Shown here: piece after piece, positions 37,101 to 46,200 of the stretch
How positions within the stretch are numbered: the stretch's first letter is position 1
How the letters are laid out: each line of letters begins with the position of its first letter
Assembly: GCF_947242115.1 (NCBI RefSeq)
Contig: NC_074719.1
Span: forward strand, 45,260,884 to 45,324,883
Length of the DNA: 64,000 nt
Origin: Biomphalaria glabrata
Lineage: Eukaryota > Mollusca > Gastropoda > Planorbidae
Reading direction: 5' to 3'
Position numbers and translations under genes: made by a program
The notes under the pieces: generated by a model
Databases searched by the model: none
Seen by the model: only the letters and a program-made list of their open reading frames with translations
What the model was told of the DNA's origin: nothing

Positions 37101-38662
37101 TATATCATGATAGAGAAGATGAGTTGATACAAAACATTCAGGAGGAAATAGAAAATAAATTTTCAGAAAGAGAAGAATGCTTGATGATAATAACAAATGA
37201 AAATCATAATGAAAATGATATTAAGGAAATACCTGTAATAGAAACAAAAGAGAATCAAACTTGGCAAAAGATTAATCTTAATAATCTAACTAAGGAAAAG
37301 TCAAAAGATATAACTAAAATAATACAGGAATACAAAGAAATTTTTTCCAGCATACCAGGAAAAACTAATATTATTAAACATGACATTAAAGTAACAGACA
37401 CAAAACCTATCAAGCTTAAGCCATATAGAATACCGCTACATTTACAAGACAAAGTAAAGAAAGAAATAGACAATTTACTAGAATCAGGTATAATTGAACC
37501 ATCAACATCTCCTTATGCTTCACCAATTGTGATAGCCAAAAAGAAGAATGGAGATATACGGTTATGTATTGATTATAGGAAACTTAACAACATCACAGAA
37601 TTTGACCCATATCCAATGCCAAATATAGAGGATATTTTACATAAATTAAATGGAGCAAAATTTTTTACTAAATTGGATTTAACTAAAGGTTATTGGCAAA
37701 TACCTTTAACAGAAAATGCAAAACCTTACACAGCATTTGTAACACCATATGGTATTTTTCAATGGAATTATATGAGTTTTGGATTAGTAAATGCACCTGC
37801 CACATTTAATAGAATGATGAACATGATAATTGGAAACAAAGAAAATGTTATTTGCTATTTAGATGACATATGTATTTTTAATAATAGTTGGGAGGAACAT
37901 TTGGTAGATGTAAAAGAAGTGTTCAAAATAATAAAAGAAAGTGGACTTACAATTCAAGCAGAAAAAGTAGAAATAGGATTGGAGGAAATAATTTTCTTAG
38001 GACATAAAATAAATAACAACATGATTAGCCCTATTGAAGATAACATAAAGAAAGTACTTAATATTGAAATACCTACAACAAAAAGACAAATTAAAAGTAT
38101 ATTGGGAATAGTAAATTATTACAGAAAGTTTATAAAAAACTTAGCAGAAATAGTGAATCCACTAAATGACTTACTTAAAAAAGGAAAACCTCAAAAAGTA
38201 GTTTGTAATGAGGAATGTGTGAAAGCTATTGACAGAATTAAAGATGTTTTTAGTCATGAACTAATATTAAGACTACCTGATAAAGACAAAATATTTTATG
38301 TCACAACTGATGCATCTGGTAATGCTATTGGTGGTTGTTTAATGCAGAACTATGATAACTTACATCCTATATTATATGTAAGCAGAAAATTGTCAGAGGC
38401 AGAGAAAAAATATAGTGTCATTGAAAGAGAAGCCTTAGCTGTAATATGGGTAATTACTAAGCTAGAGAGCTATTTAATAGGAAGGAAATTCATATTATTA
38501 ACTGATCATAAACCTATTCAGTATATACAGCAAAAGAGCATGAAAAACAGTCGTGTTTATAGATGGTTCTTAGCACTACAGGAGTATAAATTTGAAGTGA
38601 AAGCTATTAGTGGATCTGTGAATATTGTAGCTGATCTATTGTCTAGAATGACATTGAAGTGA
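34172..38662 (+). CDS. Gag-pol polyprotein of the Gmr1-like LTR element
   Basis: 1496 residues. Order by approximate residue: coiled, charged gag start (20-85) and gag core to about 310; CCHC zinc knuckle CFKCQGKGHIAANC at 318-331, followed by an Arg/Ser-rich tail; retropepsin-like protease around DSG at 407; integrase with its HHCC zinc finger (about 640-685), a DDE core from about 713 and a chromo-like C-terminal part; then reverse transcriptase (about 1075-1310; YLDD near 1229) and RNase H (about 1375-1490; TTDAS, TDHKP). In ordinary Ty3/gypsy elements integrase is last; here it precedes RT, as in Ty1/copia, while RT (IRLCIDYRKLN, SFGLVNAPATF) is clearly Ty3/gypsy-like. The leading ATG is the first in the frame. 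Confidence 0.92.
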   Translation: MATLSYVDLKEVKETAMQDGKAMELKGKDLAAYVQQVVKEETERQRQEIERQEERQDKEREKIREHEAKMEKMRLDAAQVRAQTEQGNNTNNSNNYTTQRDNPNSQTWLKRKIQSFDEQKDDIGDFLKRYEAKMSTFNMPEEEWSEILIDFVHGQALTICQNHDHHIDDSYQVLKRELLNAYGHNATTFRKKYFDNIPSLGIEPQTTINMEKDFFNKWVKLEKVTNSYEGLKNFILVDNFVNKCDPQLQSFIRERNPKTIDEITEIMRVYKNAYPNKPFSDRDKSKVDLIGYTKENVDRSRNRNRSNSGNRKYSEITCFKCQGKGHIAANCRRGNSRSGSRNRYNEQNNSRYRSRDRNDRGNYRNRSYSREYKNKGTDRIYFMEGNRNNFAVYPGFVDRIPVELIRDSGCNTLAVKTKFVKPHWYKGFTRKVELADGTVREFKAIRVYIETPFFTGYCDGIAIPEMRYDMLVGNIKGVKECSRKELEDWQNKYKNIRQNHENIETQNITSMIITRSMDKQSKKQENTINVISNDKEKETNNVIQIENTDVKEREIENETQNSLETQISQSEKETTPTFALEQMNDNIIGKIYSRILDKNNNNPMEKFCIENKILFRQTSNDNKKIKQLVLPQKYWKDVLIMTHDNNLAAHRGVKKCYRNLSKQVFWPKMKATINKYINSCDICQKRSNKSLVNKAPIQEMDEPTAPFQKVSIDLIGPLIQTENNNKYILTVIDMFSRYPEAIPLSNTSAENIINAITQKVITRHGIPKIILSDQGSQFKSEQFKKWTKQYNIQHIYSSVYHPESNGLCERYGGSLKRSLTKIIQNNQNKWDHYINYVLFAHRNNIHEATQFSPYEIIHGRKPRDELDVFKENLIDNENKLNNDSETTITTELKEIWTQAYNNNKKYKQSAHENLNKKRQLKTLEVGNNVLILINDLKNKIGKQWKGPFKVIKQISDVNYQIEINGKVKTYHINNLKLYHDREDELIQNIQEEIENKFSEREECLMIITNENHNENDIKEIPVIETKENQTWQKINLNNLTKEKSKDITKIIQEYKEIFSSIPGKTNIIKHDIKVTDTKPIKLKPYRIPLHLQDKVKKEIDNLLESGIIEPSTSPYASPIVIAKKKNGDIRLCIDYRKLNNITEFDPYPMPNIEDILHKLNGAKFFTKLDLTKGYWQIPLTENAKPYTAFVTPYGIFQWNYMSFGLVNAPATFNRMMNMIIGNKENVICYLDDICIFNNSWEEHLVDVKEVFKIIKESGLTIQAEKVEIGLEEIIFLGHKINNNMISPIEDNIKKVLNIEIPTTKRQIKSILGIVNYYRKFIKNLAEIVNPLNDLLKKGKPQKVVCNEECVKAIDRIKDVFSHELILRLPDKDKIFYVTTDASGNAIGGCLMQNYDNLHPILYVSRKLSEAEKKYSVIEREALAVIWVITKLESYLIGRKFILLTDHKPIQYIQQKSMKNSRVYRWFLALQEYKFEVKAISGSVNIVADLLSRMTLK

Positions 38663-39239
38663 AATAATTTTGTAAATAAACTATGATTATATTGAGTATG
38701 TAAAATATATTAATATATTGACACCATTTATATGTTATGGAAAAGGGAGATAAGTAAATTTGATGTTAAGCATTTAAAAGTAAGTATGGATATTTTTTTT
38801 GTGTGAATCATTTCATATATCATTGACGAAAGTTAGTTCTATGGAAAAGGGTGAGTATAAAAGAAAAATGGACAAAAGCGTATAAAAGGGTGGTAAGAAA
38901 AAAATGTATTGAATGTGTAAATAAAGTTTGTAATTGTTTTTTGAAATATTGTATTTTATCAGATTACTGCCAGTGAAGAACATTTGAGATGTGTAGGACA
39001 TGCCCATAAGATGCCACATTTTCCTCCATGATGAACGGTGTACCAATGAAGATGATTTTGGAATGTTATGAACTGTTATGAACATTGAATATGAGGAACT
39101 GTCAAGATGAAGATGTCAAGATGAAGATGTCAAGATTTTATGTTTGTGGTCTTCCCCTTAAATTGAAAATGTCCTTGTAAGACTTGACAGTAGTGGAAAA
39201 ATATTGACATATTTTTTTTTTTCAAGGGGGGGAGGAATC

Positions 39240-39609
39240 TGTTAGACACCTTATTTATATAGGTTAGTTATTTTAGTTATTTAGCGACGCACCATAGTAG
39301 ACGCATATTGAACGGGACTAGTGACGTTTGGGATATGTTGGGTTAGAGACCGGAAAATCAGTTAGCGATAGAACAATCCAGGGTAACGACGTGTTTAGTG
39401 ACAGAGACTTCTACTGTGGCCTTTTATCATAATAAATATATATTAACTTGTTCATCATCGTTGACTACATCTCTTCACCTGTTACAATCGATGTGCCAGT
39501 TCTTGTTTGTGTTGTTGGTCAACTACACGTAATACACCCGAACAATTACACCCAAACGATTGCAGAGTAATTGGTTGACTTCAAGACAGCCTGAACTAGC
39601 AACATCACA
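39240..39609 (+). repeat. 3' LTR of the Gmr1-like element
   Basis: Same 370 bp as the 5' LTR. It follows a purine-rich run and is followed by TTTG, the target duplication. Confidence 0.93.
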
Positions 39610-39768
39610 TTTGACATGTTTCATTTGTTCCTTCAGAACTGAAGATAATTACATCCTACCCCAAACCTTCTGCAGGATTGCGGTTGATGGTGGAGGGCTA
39701 GGTTCGAACCTTGGACCATCAAGTTGACAGCCCAGAGTGCTTACCACACAATCAGGCTGCCATCCTGA
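39610..39768 (-). repeat. SINE family B copy next to the LTR element
   Basis: Reverse copy: GTTTCATTTGTTCCTTCAGA, CCAAACCTTCTGCAGGATTG, GGTTCGAACCTTGG (B box), ACACAATCAGGCTGCCATCC (head). The LTR element inserted at or within its tail. Confidence 0.8.
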
Positions 39769-39837
39769 CTAGATTAATGCCTAGGTGTGAAGATATGGCA
39801 CAGGATACAAAATCTGACTTTCATTTGCTGACCAATT

Positions 39838-40075
39838 TAGCTCATGAATTCAAGACATAAAGTTAACTCATGAATTTAACTCATGAATTCAAGACATAAA
39901 GTTAACTCATGAATTTAACTCATGAATTCAAGACATAAATTTAACTCATGAATTCAAGACATAAAGTTAACTCATGAATTTAACTCATGAATTCAAGACA
40001 TAAAGTTAACTCATAAATTTAACTCATGATTTCAAGACATAAAGTTAACTCATAAATTTAACTCATGAATTCAAA
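39838..40075 (+). repeat. 39-bp tandem repeat
   Basis: About six units built from AACTCATGAATTCAAGACAT and AAAGTTAACTCATGAATTT; one unit is shortened. Confidence 0.88.
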
Positions 40076-40135
40076 ATTTTAAATGTATCACTAAATGTAC
40101 TCTCTTGTTTGAATTCTCTCAAATGTTCTTTCCTC

Positions 40136-40235
40136 CCTTATGCCGCATAGAGCAGGTTGCCTGAATCAGCCTGGAAACCAACAACTTAGAAAAGCTGTAT
40201 ATATGAACGTCTGTATTTTACAAGATAAGCACACA
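40136..40235 (+). repeat. LINE tail, AWNGLPE family
   Basis: CATAGAGCAGGTTGCCTGAA, TCAGCCTGGAAACCAACAAC and ACGTCTGTATTTTACAAGAT match the LINE end, with an internal deletion. Confidence 0.6.
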
Positions 40236-41290
40236 CATGCTTTTTTTTTTTTTGTCATACTTAGTATCATAGAAAAGAATTAATTACAAAACAGTATTTT
40301 TAATTATCTTCAATTCCTAATTATTTAAAGATCTTCAAAGAAAGAGTTAAAAAACAAATAGCATCCACATTTTCCTTATGGAACAGAAGAGGGAAGGACA
40401 TCAATAGGTTACAGCCAGCGTAATTTTTTTTCCCTCTTTAGAAAATGCCAGCTCAGATAAATAGTGTTTCTCTTTGTTTGAATGAGTTGCAGAACTCTTT
40501 AATATTCCCTTTAATGATCAATAAAATATAAAACTATTTTTAAGGTTGCCAGCCTGTTCGTGGCCCGATGCTCCCAGTTTTGAACCCTGCAGGCTGCCAT
40601 CCCCCCCCCCCCCCCCCCCCATGGCTAGAAGGGGTTCAATGAATCCGGGCCCACAGTAGCAACAATGACGCAAAGGTGTTCGTTGCACTTGGGCCCATGA
40701 CTCTTGACTAGTTGGGGCCCTCGTGAGAACTTACGGATGACACTAAAGTCCTAATGCTCCTAATTAAAATTTCAATTTTCTCAAAGCTCAATCAGTTTCT
40801 TTATTCTGTATTTAAAATGTGTTAAAACAACTCTTATCATATCATCAGATACATTATATAGATTTAAACTATGTTTGATATTTTAACAGACTTTCAATTT
40901 TCTTAAATAAGTAGCAAACTATTTCATCAGTTGTGATTCTGAAACGTTTGTATCCGCGCCAAAGAAGTAGAGACTTAGAAATAGTGTAAAACACTCAGGA
41001 CAAACTCGGAAGTCTTCATCACATTTTGTTTTTGTTGTCTTTGTATTGTGTAAAAAAATGTTATGTAATCATTAGAAAAGAATTTTTAAAAAAGGAGGTA
41101 AAATCAAAAAAAGAAAATAATAAAAAAAAAAAAAAAAACATTAAATATTGAGCGAGCAAACTAAACACCATTGTAGGCCTATGTTTCATGTGTCTTGTTA
41201 AAGTTGAATATGTTTGTTCTGCTACAATGGATGGCGAAACCAAATTGGGGGGGGGGGGGCAACTTTATAACAAAGATCTAGAAGATAGAG
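40236..41290. other. No gene; repeat debris with a long C run
   Basis: Includes a C run of about 22 at 40599-40620 between GCAGGCTGCCAT and ATGGCTAGAAGG, and a GGGCCCA-rich block to about 40730 that resembles the ends of ZMYM-type hAT copies. Nothing codes. Confidence 0.4.
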
Positions 41291-41294
41291 AGAT

Positions 41295-41560
41295 GTCCAA
41301 ACTAATCAGGAATAACGTCTTTCTCTGACCAATGCTTAGTATTTGGTTCAAAGTTCTTAAAGAAAGTTAACACTGTTATATTTATACAAAAAACCTCTGA
41401 CCAGGCGTTATTTGAAATTGTTATGAATATTGAAATTTGACAGGAAAACAAAGCCGCACAAATTCCAAACGAGATAATAGACCTGTTGGGCGATGAAGTT
41501 CTGGATAAAATTCCGAGGTCCAATCAACACCATTTTTCTCTTTCATTTTCACTGTGCTAA
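41295..41560 (+). pseudogene. hAT (DUF4371/ZMYM-type) transposase remnant
   Basis: The plus strand reads AAQIPNEIIDLLGDEVLDKI, matching the QNEIIDLxG...V...I motif before the catalytic core of ZMYM-like hAT transposases. Upstream sequence aligns with the remnant at 44755-44890. DNA-transposon relic without an open frame. Confidence 0.6.
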
Positions 41561-42251
41561 CCTCGACTTCAACTTGGTCTTAAATGATATCGTCTGCTGT
41601 GTTCAAGACGTTGCAGATTTCTAAGTCTTGGTGTTTGTTTTTTGCTCGCAGAATCTCAAGATGGGCGCGTTTTAAATCCAATAGGAAGAGCATAGCTTAT
41701 GGTGCACTCAAATACTTTTGCCCACAAGGTGGTCGTCAAGGAATGCTCTAAGAAAATGAGATTCATATATTTTGATGTACTAAAGTTGATTACTCAAATT
41801 ACTTTGTGTTCTTCAAAAGAAAAAGAACGCCTGGAAGATGCAGCACTTTGAGGAAAATTAGAAACACTCGATAAAATTGTTCTGCTTATTGTCGAGTACA
41901 AAACTGTCAGTGCAGTCAGCGTTACGTTACATAAAGCAGAAAGTAGTGGAATGTCTTTTGGTTAATGTACCCATACATTCAGATTACTAAATTGTTCTGT
42001 CACACACTACATTCGTTTTATTTGGAGGAGGGGACCCACAAAGATATTCTTGAACCCAGGCCCACGGATACCCTGCTACGCCACTGCATCCCCCCCCCCC
42101 CCCCGACGTCTTGTGGGCGCTTTCGGCTACAGGGTAATAAACTACAAATCTGAAGGACATCCAAAACAATATCAACAAACATTTTTGAAAACCTTTTAAA
42201 AACGAATTTTACTTCCTCTTTACATTTTAATTGAACAAACAATTAAACATT

Positions 42252-42640
42252 GCACTCTATCCAGAAGAAATGAAGAAACTAATAGTGGATAAAATAAATG
42301 AGAAATGGACAAGTTCTCATCCAAATCACAAGAAAGATGATGCCTATTATAAGCTGTCCCGACAAGATCAACGTCTAATCTTTTGACTCAGGACCGGACA
42401 CAACAGGATTAGACAACATATGTACCGGAAGCTCAAAATTAGAACCAGTGAAATCTGACCATGTGGGGTGTCACCAGAGAATGCTAACCATGTCCTTCAA
42501 AACTGTTCTCTTTACCAAGAGGCCAGTATAAGTCACTGACCCCAAAACACCCCAATAGAAATAAAGCTATATGGAGAGCTCCCTGATTTGGAAACCACTG
42601 CGCAGATCATCTCATTCATTGGTCTAGTAATCTGAACGCC
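42252..42640 (+). repeat. LINE ORF2 C-terminal fragment (I/Jockey-like), interrupted
   Basis: Close relative of 46802-47215 but with interrupted frames: LIVDKINEKWTSSHPNHKKD, then a stop in what should be the FRLRTGHNR motif. The 3' end has been amplified into the 42-bp array that follows. Confidence 0.8.
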
Positions 42641-42861
42641 CCAACAATTGATCTCATATATTGGTCTAGTCATCTGAACGCCCCAAACAGTTGATCTAAT
42701 GTATTGGTCTAGTCATCTGAATGCCCCAACAGTTGATCTCATATATTGGTCTAGTCATCTGAACGCCCCAACAGTTGATCTCATATATTGGTCTAGTCAT
42801 CTGAACGCCCCAACAGTTGATCTCATATATTGGTCTAGTCATCTGAACGCCCCAACAGTTG
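42607..42861 (+). repeat. 42-bp tandem repeat derived from a LINE 3' end
   Basis: Five to six copies of a unit TCTCATATATTGGTCTAGTC plus ATCTGAACGCCCCAACAGTT plus GA. The same sequence occurs once at the end of the LINE copy at 47160-47200, so the array arose by amplifying the LINE terminus. A 14-codon period gives meaningless repeated frames on both strands. Confidence 0.9.
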
Positions 42862-43093
42862 AAGAAAATATCACCAAACATTTTTGAAAACCTTTTAAAA
42901 ACCAATTTTACTTGCTCTTTACATTTTAATTGAACTTCTCATGTTTTATGCATTCTCTGTCTATCCCCAGACCCTCTATAGGATGATGTGTAAATATTAT
43001 TCTATAACTTATAACAAACAAAAAAAAAAACCACAACAAAACGAACTCAACATTAGGCCAGGTTACCAAATTTATTCCCTGATGTCATTATGT

Positions 43094-43201
43094 TTACTGA
43101 CATTTGTAAACATTGGTAATGTCTGCCAGAGCACACAGATCGTCTGCTGCGTTCTTGATTTCTAAGTACTTCTGCTTCTCTTCTTCAGTACAAGCCAAAT
43201 T
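43094..43201 (-). CDS. Precursor last exon: three-cysteine C-terminal domain (copy 1)
   Basis: Acceptor ACTCAACAG; NLACTEEEKQKYLEIKNAAD then DLCALADITNVYKCQ and TAA. Cysteines spaced 19 and 11. From the first Cys, 25 of 32 residues match the exon at 62048-62179 with identical Cys spacing, so the domain is under constraint. Confidence 0.85.
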   Translation of the reverse strand, partial: NLACTEEEKQKYLEIKNAADDLCALADITNVYKCQ

Positions 43202-46200
43202 CTGTTGAGTAAATAACTATTAATTAAAACTTAACATGAAGCTTATTTAAACTAATAACACAGTCTTAAAAGTCAAAATACCCAGATCTAGGTGTTATAA
43301 AATCTGGTGCTGGATTTACCTATAGGCATAAATTAAATTATAGGTTAGGGTCCCCACAACTAATGCTTTAAAGAAAAAGCAAAGAAATAAATTGTTTTAT
43401 GTTGAAAACAAAGTGTTCAATAACTCAAATAGGTTATGGCCTTACCAAGTACAAATCCGGCCCTGATTATAATAATTGAAAAGTTATGACATCTGTTTGG
43501 GACTCTCCAACTAGGGACAACAAAAGAAACTAGTACAGACACAAAAATCAGTGGTGTAGCATCCATGTCGCGAAGGGGCTCAATGATCCCGGGGCCACGA
43601 CCATGTAGCGGGCCACAGCCTGTGGCGTAACAACCATGGCAGAGCGCGTAGGGGGTTTCATTGCACATGACTAATGACCAATTGTGGCCTACATGAAGAT
43701 ACACCGATGCAAGTTTTATTTAATGCTCAGAGACTCAAGGCAAGGACCAAGGTAGCCTAAACTACGACTGCACCAGAGACCTGCTATTCGCAGATGACTG
43801 TGCCCTAAACGCCGCAAACGAAGAAGAACTCCAAAAGAGCCTGTCCCTCTTCGCTAACGCCTGTAAAAATTTTGAGTCCAATCCTTTTTTTTTCACACTA
43901 TAACAAAACAGTTGATAGCATTACCTTTTTCCCACTGCATTTTTTAACTCTTTCTCTCCGTAATTATTTACCACGATCTGGTGGAATCAACGTTGGTATC
44001 GTCAGTTAGGAGAGAAAGAGTTAAAATGAAATGGTAAGCATCTTTTTCATTCTTCTGTTACCACCAGTCTAAATTTAGACTTATCAATTAGATATTACAC
44101 GAGCAAAAGAAACATCCCATTCTGTTATACAGCGACACAGGGAATGGTTAAAGCTGTTGAATTTTTTGTGCTACTATAGTGACCGAATTACGTCCCATAT
44201 GCTAGGACAAATTTGTACAAATACTCCTTCTTCCCTAGTGCTATTAGAGGAGCATGGAATGGGTTGCCTGAGCTAGCCAGGAAAACCAGTGACTTGGCAG
44301 AATTTAAGTCATTGGTCAATATGCATGACTGAATGCATGACGCGTAGGACGTAATCATCTTCTTTTTTTGAAGTAACGTCTGTATTATATAAGATAAGAT
44401 AAGAAGGTTTATAACAATAATCTAAAAAATAAAGCGGTCATTAAATTTGTCATGAAAAAGTGTCACTCTCTTGACCGGCTGCCTTGTCGTTCGGATGGTC
44501 TCAACGGTCTTGGGTTCATACCTGGCAGAATTTAAGTCATTGGTTAACTACATTGCAGTAGGCCTACTACATTGACAAAGTAGGCCTAACACGCGTAGGT
44601 GGTAGTCATCTTCTTTTTTTAAAGTAACGTCTGTATTTTATAATATACCCTGTCCGCTGACATCCCCGTCGTCCTGCGGGTGGTTAGGGCTAGGATGAAA
44701 TGATCTTCGAATCTGAGGAAGCATCCGAATCATGTAAAACAAACAAACGATGAATGCTTAGAACTTGGTTCACATTCTTAAAGGAAGTTAACACCATTAT
44801 ATGTATACGAAACCTCAGACCAGGCTTTATTTATTATTGGTACGAATACTGAGACTTTGAAGGAAAGTAAAGCATTATTAACATAACAAAAACACTTCAG
44901 GATCTTCGATACATTGACTCTAAGTGGGATACCATTTTTTTATTTAAATGCTTATAAACATTTTATATTCAATAAATTAGACCGTAAATTCTTGACATCT
45001 CAAAAAAAAAAAAAAAAGAAAGAAACAGGGTTTTGAGATTTTGTTTTTTTTTCTCAGTCAAACGTCACTTCCCTCAACAATACTGAAAGAGTAACTACAT
45101 TTAACCAATCGTATCGCTTCATTTTTCCAGTAGCTGTTAGGCTGTTAGGCTTAGTGACGGTCTAGTCCAGAGCTATGGTACAGTTATATTTATAAAAACA
45201 TTAGGATAACCAACTCGAGAAAACATTTTCATCTAAGCCCCTCCCTGTCCTAAAAAGTAAATAGATCGTGTGTCTGACTGATTCTAATTTAGCAAACTGG
45301 TCAGTGTAAGGCTAGTCTAGACTACGTGTAGTCGGTCATGACAAGACAACCAAGTGATAGTGTTTGTTGTGTGTTGAGTGGTCAGGCGAGAAAATACACA
45401 CTGCCGTGGTTAGTCAAGCATGTAAATCTACTTTCAACACGCATTTTTTTCTTTTGCTTACAAGATCTACATCTAACTGCATAGACGAAGAAATATTTCT
45501 TTTACGAGAATGTGAACTTTACTGTATGGTCTCCTGTTATACAATAAGTCAATAGATTAAATTAATAGGTTAGTGTGACGTCACATAAAGACCCGGTGAA
45601 AATCTGATCATTTTGGATGCGCAGGAAAATTACACGAGAAAAACACCAATGACTAAGTAATTATTGGAAATTTTAAAAAATAATAATATATTCATTATCT
45701 GTAAATCAAAACAGATATTATATTTAAAAAATTGTCAAAACCATCGGAGTTTCCCTTTAAGTCTGAATCCTCGATTGAGAAACATCATCAATATTGTACG
45801 TTGTCCAAACCCAAGCGTAAAAGAAAACATGATAGGCCTACTAGTAGGCTAGTCACGTCATCAACAAGCTTGCCAAACATTCGGACACCATGAACAACTG
45901 AGAAGAGTCAATGGGAGTGAACGAGAAGCTTCTTGAAGAAGCTGAGAGTTACTGATGGAAAGTGATTCTCCGCATAGGCCTAATGGCGCGGTGGCTGAGC
46001 GGTAAAGCGCTTGGCTACCGAACCGGGTCTGGGGTTCGAATCTTGGTGAAGACTGGGATTTTTCATTTCGGGATCTTCGGGCGCCTCTCATTAGTTGGGG
46101 AAAAGTAAAGGCGGTTATGGTCGTTGTACTGGCCACATGACACCCTCGTTAACCGTAGGCCACAGAATCAGATGACCTTAACATCATCTGCCCTATAGAC

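Larger units (their letters stand above)
31415..39609 (+). mobile_element. Gmr1-like LTR retrotransposon (Ty3/gypsy RT with integrase before RT), looks whole
   Basis: LTRs 31415-31784 and 39240-39609 (370 bp each, TG...CA, apparently identical) are flanked by a 4-bp TTTG duplication (31411-31414, 39610-39613). A primer-binding-like TGGCGACCCCGAAC follows the 5' LTR by one base; a purine-rich tract (about 39223-39238) precedes the 3' LTR. One gag-pol frame runs 34172-38662. Identical LTRs indicate a very recent insertion. Domain order is gag, protease, integrase, reverse transcriptase, RNase H, as in the Gmr1 group, with a 2.4-kb leader. No break is seen in the long frame. Confidence 0.93.

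Noticed and set aside
42696-42905. Repeated 14-residue frames on both strands
   Set aside because: By-product of the 42-bp LINE-end array.
45983-46060. Possible functional tRNA gene
   Set aside because: Head of a SINE A copy; same body and tail as three other copies.
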